Assembly (NCBI GenBank): GCA_947624245.1
Contig: CANQJL010000002.1
Location: forward strand, 62,001-126,000
Origin: an uncultured Acetatifactor sp.
Lineage (GTDB): Bacteria; Bacillota; Clostridia; Lachnospirales; Lachnospiraceae
DNA: 64,000 nt
Reading direction: 5' to 3'
Shown here: one piece after another, positions 50,501-59,775 of the stretch
Layout: every line of letters begins with the position of its first letter
Position numbering within the stretch: the first letter of the stretch is position 1
The notes under the pieces: generated by a model
The model's input: only the letters and a program-made list of their open reading frames with translations
Told to the model about the DNA's origin: nothing
Databases searched by the model: none
Made by a program: the position numbers and the translations under genes

Positions 50501-51480
50501 CTTGCTCCCTCGCGTTCCCCGTAAATTCCCGCTTCGGTCAATTTGTCCGTCATGTACCTTAAGATGCGGTCCTCGTCGTAGTCAAATTTGTCCTGATCGA
50601 TCCAGATCACGTCTTTTTCCCTGCGAAACCAGGTAAGCTGCCGCTTGGCGAAATGACGGGTGTTCTGCTTGATCAGGGCGACCGCTCTCTCCAGAGAAAT
50701 CTCCCCATTAAGCCACTTAAGCATTTCCTTATAGCCAAGCCCCTGCATGGAGACCATGTCTCGGGTGCAGCCCATTCGGCGAAGCTCCTCCACCTCCTGT
50801 GCAAGGCCCTGCTCCAGCATCTCGTCCACGCGCCGGTCGATCCGCCGATAGAGACGTTCCCGCTCATCGTTCAGCACAAAACAGCAGGATAAGTAAGCGC
50901 TTCCCTTTTGCCGCTCCTTTTCGTTGTGGGCCGATATGGGCTCCCCCGTCAGGTGAAAAAACTCAAGCGCCCGAACGGTACGCTTGATATTGTTCGCATG
51001 AATGGCGCTTGCGGATAAGGGATCCACCCGTTCCAGCATCTCGTGAAGCTGCTCCGGCCCCTTCTCGGCGGCCAGCCTCTCCAGCGATTTTCTGTACTCG
51101 GTATTTTCTTCATTTTCGGTAAAGTCGATGTCCCGCAAAAGCGCCTGAATATAAAATCCCGTGCCGCCGGCCACAATGGGAATATGGCCCCTTTCGTAGA
51201 TCTGCTCCAGGCATTCCTCGCATTTTTGTTTGAACAGCACTACGTTAAAGGGCTCCCACGGGTCGAGAATATCTATCATGTGATGGGGAACGCCCTGCAT
51301 TTCCTCGGGCCTTATCTTGGCGGAGCCGATGTCCATGTGCCGATAGACCTGCATGGAATCGGCGGAGAGGATCTCTCCGTCCACGATCTTTGCCAGCGCC
51401 ACGGAAAGCTTCGTTTTTCCTGCGGCGGTGGGACCGGTCAGAACGATCATGGGGCGCCTGCACTGTTCCTGATTCTCCAC
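50497..51480 (-). CDS. miaA: tRNA dimethylallyltransferase
   Basis: Adds an isopentenyl group to A37 of tRNAs reading UNN codons. The P-loop is VLTGPTAAGKTKLS at residues 13-26; ILSADSMQVYRHMDIGSAK and PHHMIDILDPWEPFNVV follow, with VAGGTGFYIQALL. 327 residues, usual. MiaB, which acts on the product, lies in the same gene group at 58208. ATGA overlap with the next gene. Confidence 0.96.
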   Translation of the reverse strand: MENQEQCRRPMIVLTGPTAAGKTKLSVALAKIVDGEILSADSMQVYRHMDIGSAKIRPEEMQGVPHHMIDILDPWEPFNVVLFKQKCEECLEQIYERGHIPIVAGGTGFYIQALLRDIDFTENEENTEYRKSLERLAAEKGPEQLHEMLERVDPLSASAIHANNIKRTVRALEFFHLTGEPISAHNEKERQKGSAYLSCCFVLNDERERLYRRIDRRVDEMLEQGLAQEVEELRRMGCTRDMVSMQGLGYKEMLKWLNGEISLERAVALIKQNTRHFAKRQLTWFRREKDVIWIDQDKFDYDEDRILRYMTDKLTEAGIYGEREGAR

Positions 51481-51507
51481 AGATACTCTCCTTTCCTGCG
51501 CTTTTGA

Positions 51508-53511
51508 TTAATTGACCACGCGCTTGAATTTCCGCTCCATCTCATACTTTGTCATGGACACAATGGTGGGCCTTCCGTGGGGACAGTTGTAGGGGTTGTC
51601 CAGCGTAAGCAGCTCGTCTATCAGCGCCTCGGCCTCCGGAACGCTTAAGAGATGGTTGCCCTTCACGGCCGCCTTACAGGACATGGACGCTATCTTCTCC
51701 TCGACGACGCGCAGGTTCCCGAAGCTTCCGCCCTCCGCCAGCCCGTCCAGCACCTCCAGGAACATTTCCCGTTCGTTGCAGCCGTACAGGTCCGCAGGCA
51801 CGCTCCGCAGCGCGTATTCGTTTCCGCCGAAGGCCTCCACCTCAAATCCGAGCCCGAAAAAGGTGTCCAGATGCTCCTTCAGAACGGTCTCCTCCTGTCC
51901 GGAGAGACTGACGATCACGGGGGGCATCAGCGTCTGTGAGACTACGGCCTTCTCGCGGTACTGCTTCATCAGCCGTTCAAAATTCACCTTCTCGTGCGCG
52001 GCGTGCTGGTCGATCATCAGCAGCTTGTCCTCGTACTGAACCAGCCAGTAGGTCTCAAAGACCTGCCCGATGATCCGAAAGCGGGCGCGGTTATCCTGGG
52101 TGAGAATCTTTTCCTCGAACAAATTCAACTGTTCTGCAGAGGAGTTTTCTGCGGCGGCTTTTTCTTCTTGGCGCTTCAGTGCTTCGGAAGCATCTTTTTT
52201 CCCTTCGCGCTCCGGCACTTCGGAAATCTCCGAGGTCTCGGAAAAGAACGGATTTTCCCCAGAATCCGGGGATTCTGCAGGATTTTTTACCATTTTTTCC
52301 GAATTTTCCTGTGTTTTCTCCCTCTGCCAGGCGGGATTTTGAATAAAATCCTGCATATTTCGGCGTTCTGCGGCATATTTCGCATCTTCCGCAAGACGAA
52401 ATTCTTCCGTGCGATGTCGCTCGAACGGCTCCGGCGTATGGACGCGTTCCTGCTTTTCCGCTTCCTGCCGCAGGGCTGCCTTCCGCTCGCGGTCGGTGTC
52501 CAGAGACGCCTCCGGAATCATCTCCTCCCCGTGGAGAGTTTCCTGCACCGCCTTCGTCAGAAAGCGGGCGAAATCCATTCCGTCGCTGAAGCGGACGTCC
52601 ATTTTCGTAGGGTGGACATTGACGTCTACCTGTCTGGGATCCATTGTGATGTGCAGCACGCAGAGAGGAAATTTATGCTGCATCAGATATCCCTTATAGC
52701 CCTCCTCCACCGCCTTTGCAATGATGCCGCTTCGGATAAAACGGCCGTTGAGAAAATAGATCTCAAAATTGCGGTTCGACCGGACGGCCTCCGATTTTCC
52801 CAGATACCCCTCCGCCTTTATCCCGCCTTGCTGCACCTGCATGGGAATCAGCGCATTGGCCGTCTCTCTCCCGTAGATTCGGTAGATCACTTCCTTTAGG
52901 TCGCCGCTGCCGGAGGTGTGGAATTTAAGCTGTCCGCCGAGGGTCAGCTTAAAGGAGATATCGGGGCGCGACAGCGCCAGATGCTCCATGAGATCGACAA
53001 TATAACCGCCCTCGGTAGCCGCCTGCTTTAAGAATTTACGGCGCACGGGCGTGTTGTAAAAGAGATTGCGCATGATAAAGGTGGTGCCGTCCGGAGCGCC
53101 CACCTCCTCAAAGCCCGTCTCCCTTCCGCCCTCCAAAAGGATCCGGCTGCCCGTAATGCAGTCCTGCGGCTTGGTGATCACCTCCGTCCTCGACACGGCG
53201 GCAATGCTGGAAAGCGCCTCACCGCGAAAGCCCAGGCTTGCGATCTGCTGCAGGTCCTTCGCGTCCGCTATCTTGCTCGTGGCGTGCCGCAAAAACGCCG
53301 TGCGCAGCTGATCCCGTTCCATGCCGCAGCCGTTGTCTGTGACGCGGATATACTCAATGCCGCCCTCCTTCACCTCCACCGTGACGGCGTCCGCGCCGGA
53401 ATCGATGGCGTTCTCCACCAGCTCCTTCACCACGCTGGCGGGGCGCTCCACCACCTCTCCGGCGGCGATCTTATCTATGGTGTCCGGATCCAAAACATGT
53501 ATCTGTGCCAT
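51508..53511 (-). CDS. mutL: DNA mismatch repair protein MutL
   Basis: GHKL ATPase domain with IAAGEVVERPASVVKELVEN and AIDSGA, then DNGCGM and FRGEALSSIAAVS (residues about 15-100); a charged, low-complexity linker (about 340-470); and a C-terminal endonuclease domain with DQHAAHEKVNFE (DQHA-x2-E-x4-E, about residue 500), SCKAAVKGNHLL and NCPHGRPTIVSM. The nuclease motif makes it the nicking MutL type of bacteria without MutH. GAGG lies 6 bases before the ATG at 53511 (667 residues), where homology begins. Confidence 0.96.
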   Translation of the reverse strand: MAQIHVLDPDTIDKIAAGEVVERPASVVKELVENAIDSGADAVTVEVKEGGIEYIRVTDNGCGMERDQLRTAFLRHATSKIADAKDLQQIASLGFRGEALSSIAAVSRTEVITKPQDCITGSRILLEGGRETGFEEVGAPDGTTFIMRNLFYNTPVRRKFLKQAATEGGYIVDLMEHLALSRPDISFKLTLGGQLKFHTSGSGDLKEVIYRIYGRETANALIPMQVQQGGIKAEGYLGKSEAVRSNRNFEIYFLNGRFIRSGIIAKAVEEGYKGYLMQHKFPLCVLHITMDPRQVDVNVHPTKMDVRFSDGMDFARFLTKAVQETLHGEEMIPEASLDTDRERKAALRQEAEKQERVHTPEPFERHRTEEFRLAEDAKYAAERRNMQDFIQNPAWQREKTQENSEKMVKNPAESPDSGENPFFSETSEISEVPEREGKKDASEALKRQEEKAAAENSSAEQLNLFEEKILTQDNRARFRIIGQVFETYWLVQYEDKLLMIDQHAAHEKVNFERLMKQYREKAVVSQTLMPPVIVSLSGQEETVLKEHLDTFFGLGFEVEAFGGNEYALRSVPADLYGCNEREMFLEVLDGLAEGGSFGNLRVVEEKIASMSCKAAVKGNHLLSVPEAEALIDELLTLDNPYNCPHGRPTIVSMTKYEMERKFKRVVN

Positions 53512-53595
53512 CTCGTGCCTCGCATTTCTCTTTTCAGTCTGTCCGGTCCTATTCCGCCGCACAGCCCCAGCCTGTCCTGTCTTAGCCTGCCCTAT

Positions 53596-56271
53596 TTATC
53601 CCTGCCATCTGTTCTTCAGCTTATTCTGCAGGCGGTACAGGGTGTTCAGCGCATCAATGGGCGACATGGTGCTGATTTCCAGCTCCGTCAGCTCTTTGAT
53701 CACATCTTCGTCCTTCACCGTGTCAAAAAGTGACATCTGTGCCAGGTCGACTTCGTCCAGCTTCTGATGCTTCGCCGGCTTCCCGTCGTCCCTGGTATCT
53801 ACCGTGATGCTCTGAATCTTTTCGATGATATCGTTGTCCGTGAGCTGTTCGACGATCTCCTTGGCGCGGTCGATGACGATATCGGGCACGCCTGCAAGCT
53901 TTGCCACCTGAATGCCGTAGCTTCTGTCCGCGCCGCCCCTTATGATCTTTCTCAGGAAGACGATGTCGTCTCCCACCTCCTTCACGGCGATACAGTAGTT
54001 GTTCACATTGCTCATCTTGCCCTCCAGCTCCGTCAGCTCGTGATAATGAGTGGCGAACAAGGTCTTGGCGCCCAGCAGTCTTCTGTTGCTGATGTGCTCG
54101 ATCACCGCCCAGGCAATGCTCAGGCCGTCGAAGGTGGAAGTGCCCCTTCCGATCTCGTCTAAGATCAACAGGCTGTTCGAGGTGGCGTTCCTCAAGATAT
54201 TTGCCACCTCGTTCATCTCCACCATGAAGGTGGACTGCCCGCTGGCCAGATCGTCGGAGGCGCCCACGCGGGTAAATATCCTGTCCACAATTCCGATGTC
54301 GGCGCTCTTTGCCGGCACGAAACAGCCGATCTGCGCAAGCAGTACGATCAGCGCCGTCTGCCGCATATAGGTGGATTTGCCGGCCATATTGGGGCCTGTG
54401 ATGACGCTGATGCAGTGACTGTTATTGTCCAGATAAGTGTCGTTTGCAATGAACATGTCGCCCTGCAGCGTCTGCTCCACAACGGGGTGCCGTCCGTCCT
54501 TAATGTTGATGACGCCCTTCTCGTTCAGTTTGGGGCGCACGTAGCGGTTGCGCTCGGACACCAGCGCTAGGGAGGCATACACGTCCAGCCGCGCCACGGC
54601 CTTTGCCGTCCTCTGAATGCGCATAAGCTCCTGCGCGACGCTGTCCCGTATCCTGCAGAAGATGTCGTATTCCAGCGCGGTCAGCTTGTCCTCCGCATTC
54701 AGGATCGTATCCTCCAGCTCCTTTAACCGGTCCGTGGTATAGCGCTCGGCGCCTGCCAGCGTCTGTTTTCGGATATAGTCGGCGGGCACCATGTCCTTGT
54801 AGGAATTGGTCACCTCAAAATAATAGCCAAAGACCTTATTGTATTTGATCCGCAGATTCTTGATGCCGGTGCGCTCCCTGTCCTGTTCCTCCAGCTCCGC
54901 CAGCCATTGCTTTCCGTCTCTTTTGGCGCTGCGCAGCCTGTCCACGTTCTCGTCGAAGCCGTCCTTTATCATGCCGCCCTCGCGGATCGTCACGGGAGGC
55001 TCCTCCTCCACGGAAGCGCGGATCAGTTCATATACGTCCTCAAGACCGTCCATCTCATTTTCAATATTGCAAAGCTCTCCGGCGGAAAAGCTCTGCAACA
55101 CCTTCTTGATGGCGGGAAGCATTTCCAGAGAATTGCGAAACGCAATGAGATCTCTGGGATTCGCCGTCTTGTAGGTCACCTTGCTGAGCAGTCTCTCAAG
55201 GTCGTAGATGGGGTTCAGATACTCTCTCAGCTCGTCCCTTGAGACGCTGTCCTTGTTCAGATCCTCGATGGCGTCCAGCCGAAGCTCCATGTCGCTCTTG
55301 TCGATCAGCGGCTGTTCCAGCATACTCCGAAGCAGCCTTCCGCCCATGGCGGTCCTGGTCTTATCCAGAACGCCCAGAAGGGAGCCGCTCTTTCGCTTCT
55401 CCCGCAGGGTCTCCGTCAGCTCCAGATTGCGCCTTGTGGCGCTGTCGAGAAGCATATATTTGCTGGTCAGATAAGGGTGGATCTGGGTAAAATGCGCAAG
55501 ATCCGTCTTCTGGGTATCATAGAGATACTGAAGCAGCGCCCCCGCCGCCAGCATACCCACGGGAAATTCCTCGATGCCAAGACTGCTCAGGGTGTTCACC
55601 TTAAAATGCTCCAGCAGGATACGTCTGCAGCCGTCGTCATCGAACATATGAGGCTCCAGAGCGTTTACGGAAATGCGGTACTTGTCCCGCAGACTCTCCA
55701 GATCGAAGCCGCTGACCAGAAACGCCTCGTTGTGAATGATCTCCGACGGCTCGTATTTCATCAGCTCGTCATTTAATTTCTTAAGGTCCTCCACCTCCGT
55801 CAGATAATAGTCGCCGGTGGTGACGTCCGCCACGGAGAGGCCGATCCTCGTAGGGGTATAGACAATGCACATGAGGAAATTATTTCTGGATTCCTCCAGC
55901 GACTGTACGTTCAGGTTGGTGCCGGGCGTCACCACGCGAATGACTTCGCGCTTCACCAGGCCCTTTGCCAGTCTGGGATCCTCCATCTGCTCGCCGATGG
56001 CGACCTTATATCCTTTGTTGACCAGCTTGGTCAGATATGTGTCCACCGCATGATACGGCACGCCGCACATGGGCGCCCGCTCCTTGAGGCCGCACGCCTT
56101 TCCGGTAAGGGTCAGCTCCAGCTCTCTGGAGGCTGTGACGGCGTCCTCAAAAAACATCTCATAGAAATCCCCCAGACGGTAAAAGAGAATGCAGTCCGGA
56201 TACTGCTTCTTCGTCTCCATGTATTGCTGCATCATGGGGGTCAGATCCTCCATGGGAATCTTGTCCGACAT
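53596..56271 (-). CDS. mutS: DNA mismatch repair protein MutS
   Basis: 891 residues. N-terminal mismatch-binding domain with the FYE motif in RLGDFYEMFFEDA (about 36-38), connector and lever regions, then the ATPase with Walker A TGPNMAGKSTYMRQ (about 624), SLLILDEIGRGTSTFDG and the ATHYHELTEL switch. Full-length MutS, followed by mutL in the same direction. In related genomes miaB directly precedes it; here an AT-rich membrane gene intervenes. Confidence 0.97.
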   Translation of the reverse strand: MSDKIPMEDLTPMMQQYMETKKQYPDCILFYRLGDFYEMFFEDAVTASRELELTLTGKACGLKERAPMCGVPYHAVDTYLTKLVNKGYKVAIGEQMEDPRLAKGLVKREVIRVVTPGTNLNVQSLEESRNNFLMCIVYTPTRIGLSVADVTTGDYYLTEVEDLKKLNDELMKYEPSEIIHNEAFLVSGFDLESLRDKYRISVNALEPHMFDDDGCRRILLEHFKVNTLSSLGIEEFPVGMLAAGALLQYLYDTQKTDLAHFTQIHPYLTSKYMLLDSATRRNLELTETLREKRKSGSLLGVLDKTRTAMGGRLLRSMLEQPLIDKSDMELRLDAIEDLNKDSVSRDELREYLNPIYDLERLLSKVTYKTANPRDLIAFRNSLEMLPAIKKVLQSFSAGELCNIENEMDGLEDVYELIRASVEEEPPVTIREGGMIKDGFDENVDRLRSAKRDGKQWLAELEEQDRERTGIKNLRIKYNKVFGYYFEVTNSYKDMVPADYIRKQTLAGAERYTTDRLKELEDTILNAEDKLTALEYDIFCRIRDSVAQELMRIQRTAKAVARLDVYASLALVSERNRYVRPKLNEKGVINIKDGRHPVVEQTLQGDMFIANDTYLDNNSHCISVITGPNMAGKSTYMRQTALIVLLAQIGCFVPAKSADIGIVDRIFTRVGASDDLASGQSTFMVEMNEVANILRNATSNSLLILDEIGRGTSTFDGLSIAWAVIEHISNRRLLGAKTLFATHYHELTELEGKMSNVNNYCIAVKEVGDDIVFLRKIIRGGADRSYGIQVAKLAGVPDIVIDRAKEIVEQLTDNDIIEKIQSITVDTRDDGKPAKHQKLDEVDLAQMSLFDTVKDEDVIKELTELEISTMSPIDALNTLYRLQNKLKNRWQG

Positions 56272-56395
56272 TATGTGTACTCCTGTTCTGTCACGGAAGC
56301 GGTTCGCAAAATCTTAAAACCGCAGTCCGAAGGGTAAATATGTGCCAAACTTGATCTGCAGCCGAAAGCCGCAGTCAAAAGCTTAAGATACCATA

Positions 56396-56431
56396 AAAGG
56401 CAAATGCACAAGCAGTTGCGCATTTGCCTTT
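56396..56431 (-). terminator. hairpin terminator after the AT-rich membrane gene
   Basis: AAAGGCAAATGC (56396-56407) pairs with GCATTTGCCTTT (56420-56431), 12 bp over a 12-base loop, followed on the minus strand by TTATGG. It would separate the inserted gene from mutS. The rest of 56272-56512 shows nothing further. Confidence 0.65.
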
Positions 56432-56512
56432 ATCTTACCACAAAATATTGATATTGTAAAGTTTGACAGCTCGTCTTAAGGTTTGCCATTTGGGTTCCGT
56501 GCATTCAGAATT

Positions 56513-57556
56513 TCATTCTTTTCTATAGAACCTCCAGAATTCTCCGTCTTCATGCACTGTATAAGTGTCCTCGACCCATCTCATGATCCATGTATTCTTA
56601 TCAACGGATATCTCTCCATTCCAGCCCTCGACGGCTATGATCGTAGGTATTTTTTCAGGGTACATGTCCCAATAATACAGCAGACTTTCATTATATGTAG
56701 GTGTATTTATTGTAGAGAAGGTGCTCACTTTGGTATTCTGATCCACGTATACTATTGGATCTGACATCCACGGGACTACAACGAGAATCGAATCCTCATT
56801 TACAAACCTCTGCCAATCGGACAGCGTCCCTTTTACTTCGTTGCATTTCTGCAAAGACGTGACAATACCCTTTGCGGGGCCTGCACGTATAACATTTTCC
56901 AGATCAATTGTCAATTTAATCCCTGCCTCGTTTGCGTATCCGCACACAATCATTGCCCTGTGAAATATAAACAAGGCAAGAATGGCAACAATAAAACCAA
57001 CGCCTTCATTGGAGCGGCGGTTACATACAGCCATCTGGCCTAATGACACAAACGAGACCAACGCCCCCAAAATCAAATATCCCATAATCGACAAGAATTC
57101 AAGGTTTGTCAAAAATGCTACGGAAACGGTGGACAACAGCGAAATGACCATTCCTGTATAATATAACATTCGCGTTTCCGGATTTAAATATTTGCATCCC
57201 CTGCCACCCAAGCAGATCAACAGCAACAAAATAATGAAATATTGGCAATTCCAATCCAGCGGCTGCTTTCTCGAAATAAATATAAGTACTATTTCCGTTA
57301 ATAGCAGCCCATACCCAAAACAGGAGAAAAAAGTAACTTTGTTTCTGATGAAAAGATAAATCAAAAACGATACGGCGGCCACTACGGCAATCCAAATCGC
57401 TCCATTCATAAATCCTCGGAAATAATACGCTATATCCGTAATCTTTTCACCGTGAGATGCATCAGCCTGCATTATAAATTGAATATTCTTTATTACCCCC
57501 CCGAACCAACTTCGGAAACGATTGCTGCCATATATCCCCCGCCGCATATTGCACAC
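56513..57556 (-). pseudogene. C-terminal part of a frameshifted membrane protein
   Basis: Continues the 57493-58206 frame after a shift. About seven hydrophobic segments (AVVAAVSFLIYLFI, LLTEIVLIFI, FIILLLLICLGGRG and others) and a soluble end (VNEDSILVVVPWMSDPIVYV...GEFWRFYRKE). No ribosome binding site precedes its first possible start (GTG at 57556), and the 64-base overlap with the upstream frame is read differently, so it is most likely not a separate gene. Joined, the two parts give about 564 residues. The N-terminal part suggests a GT-C-type glycosyltransferase; unproven. Noticeably AT-rich. Confidence 0.65.
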
Positions 57557-58206
57557 GTGCTTGTAAAAAATGCGATATTTGTCAATCTTCTTTTACCGAA
57601 CACATACAATAGACTCAATACACCAAAGAATACGACTATGCATGTGGGATAGGATATGATTTCCAGACAAAGAAATAATGCTGCAAATATAAGATAATAT
57701 TTCTTCTCCTGATTTCTGTAAAATTTCAGCAAAAATACGAAAAGCAGAACCGAAAAGCATATCTGCATGTTTGAAAACTCAGGAAAAACACTTTGCTTTG
57801 CACGAAAAACAAAGAAAAGCATACACATGTAATGTGCCGTTCTATAGTCTATAAAACGGACAAGTTCTTTATATAAAACCAATGTCACTATCGCGTATAA
57901 AAAGACACCGCATATTTGCAGGTACAATGCCACTCCGGTCAGGTCCGGAACAAACTTTTTATATAACGCCATTAAAAAATCAGTCAAAAAAATAGATGTC
58001 TGATGAGGTTCACACATTTCCTGGAATAATCTGTCTCCCATTATGTGACGAAATGACATGGCTACGGCATATGCCTGATCCGTTCCGAAATCAGAAAATA
58101 TACTTTTTATATTTGCAATTACGACTGCTATCCATAAAACACAAATTTTTTTTTCACATTTTGCAATGAACTTTGATTGTTTTTTGGTCTTTTCACTTGT
58201 CCCCAT
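57493..58206 (-). pseudogene. N-terminal part of a frameshifted GT-C-like membrane protein
   Basis: 237 residues ending at a stop right after seven Gs (plus-strand C7, 57496-57502). An N-terminal membrane segment is followed by an external loop with DFGTDQAYAVAMSFRHIMGD and EPHQTSIFLTDFLMALY, which recalls the acidic first loop of GT-C glycosyltransferases, then more membrane segments. Eight Gs would read through into the downstream frame (SGG then VIKNIQFIMQ). GGGAG lies 5 bases before the ATG, which is 1 base after miaB. AT-rich unlike both neighbours. Could be an inactive, phase-variable or mis-sequenced gene. Confidence 0.65.
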
Positions 58207-58207
58207 A

Positions 58208-59692
58208 TCATCTCCCGTTTACGCCTCCCCTTTCGCAGCCATCGGCCGGCACTGCTTTTCCCAGATAATAGAAGCCGCGGCACTCCTCCAAAAGGACCGG
58301 AAACAGTTTCCCCACCATGGTCTCATCTCCGGGAATATGTACGATCGTATTGTTGGAAAGCCTTCCCGTCACATAGCCGGGCGTGCTCTCGTTCACCTCC
58401 TCGATCAGGGCCTCCAGGACCTTGCCCTGATGCGCGGCAGCCTGTTCCCTTGCCGTCTCCTGCACGACCTTCAGCAGCCGGTCGAAGCCTTCTTTCCTCT
58501 GCGCCTCGGGCACCTGATTTTCCATGGCCGCCGCAGGCGTTCCCGTGCGCTTGGAGTAGAGAAAGGTAAAGGCATTGTCATATTTCACCTGCCGCACCAT
58601 GTCTATCGTCTGCTCCAGATCCTCCGGCGTCTCGCCGGGAAAGCCCACGATGATATCCGTAGTGATGGCAATGTCGGGAATCTCCTGCCGGATACGCCGC
58701 ACAAGCTCCAGATACTGCTCTCTTGTATAGCGGCGGTTCATCTGCTGCAGGATCCTCGTGGAGCCGGACTGCAGGGGCAGATGCAGGTGGCGGCATATCT
58801 TGTCCGACTCCTTCATGACCTGTATCAGCTCGTCGGAGAGATCCTTGGGGTGAGAGGTCATAAAGCGGATCCGCTTCAGTCCCTCTATCCTTTCCACCCT
58901 GCGCAAAAGCTCCGCAAAGGTCACGGGAGTCTCCAGATTCCGGCCGTAGGAGTTCACGTTCTGGCCCAGCAGCATCACCTCCACCACACCGTCCGCCACA
59001 AGCCGCTCTATCTCCCGCAGGATATCCTCGGGCCGTCTGCTGCGCTCCCTGCCCCTCACGTAGGGCACGATACAGTAGCTGCAGAAATTGTCACAGCCGA
59101 ACATGATGTTGACGCCGGACTTAAAGGGATACTTGCGCTCCACGGGCAGCTCCTCCACGATCCTGTCCGTATCCTTCCATATGTCCACGACCATGCCGTC
59201 CGATTCCAGTGTCCTGCACAAAAGCTCCGCAAATTGATAGAGATTGTGGGTGCCGAAGATCAGGTCCACGAACCCATAGCTTTTTTTCAGCTTTTCTATT
59301 ACCTCCGGCTCCTGCATCATGCAGCCGCAGAGCGCGATCTTCATTTCGGGGTTCCTGCGCTTATAGCCGTTCAGCTCCCCCAGCCTTCCGTAGACGCGCT
59401 GATTCGCGTTGTCCCTGACGGTACAGGTATTGAAGATCACGAAATCGGAATTTTCGTCCTCCGTCAGCTCATAGCCGATCTGCCGCAGGATTCCCGAAAG
59501 CTTCTCGGAGTCCCGGGCGTTCATCTGACAGCCGAAGGTAGTCACGCAGGCCCTCGGAAAACGGTTGTGCTTCTCGTAAAAGCAATCCACGTACCGGCGG
59601 CATTTTTCGATAAAGTAATATTGCCGGGCGGGCTCGTCGGACGGCGGAGCCTCTTCAAGGTTTATCTGTTCATAATCTGTTTCACCGTACAT
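58208..59692 (-). CDS. miaB: tRNA-2-methylthio-N6-dimethylallyladenosine synthase
   Basis: Radical SAM methylthiotransferase acting on the i6A37 made by MiaA. N-terminal UPF0004 domain Cys in TTFGCQMNARDS (about 54), FNTCTVRDNA and ALCGCMMQEP; radical SAM CxxxCxxC in FGCDNFCSYCIVPYVRG (about 199-206); C-terminal TRAM domain near 425-485. 494 residues, full length. Start supported by the conserved order of domains; TTG or ATG alternatives further downstream would cut the tail only. Confidence 0.96.
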   Translation of the reverse strand: MYGETDYEQINLEEAPPSDEPARQYYFIEKCRRYVDCFYEKHNRFPRACVTTFGCQMNARDSEKLSGILRQIGYELTEDENSDFVIFNTCTVRDNANQRVYGRLGELNGYKRRNPEMKIALCGCMMQEPEVIEKLKKSYGFVDLIFGTHNLYQFAELLCRTLESDGMVVDIWKDTDRIVEELPVERKYPFKSGVNIMFGCDNFCSYCIVPYVRGRERSRRPEDILREIERLVADGVVEVMLLGQNVNSYGRNLETPVTFAELLRRVERIEGLKRIRFMTSHPKDLSDELIQVMKESDKICRHLHLPLQSGSTRILQQMNRRYTREQYLELVRRIRQEIPDIAITTDIIVGFPGETPEDLEQTIDMVRQVKYDNAFTFLYSKRTGTPAAAMENQVPEAQRKEGFDRLLKVVQETAREQAAAHQGKVLEALIEEVNESTPGYVTGRLSNNTIVHIPGDETMVGKLFPVLLEECRGFYYLGKAVPADGCERGGVNGR

Positions 59693-59775
59693 TCTTTGAC
59701 CGGACCTTTCGTAATATCAGTAATAGCATCAACTGCTTTGCACTCATACATCATAGCACGCCAAGCGGTTTTCGT

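Noticed and set aside
57452..57652. Short plus-strand frame across the frameshift site
   Set aside because: No ribosome binding site or similarity; it is antisense to the membrane gene.
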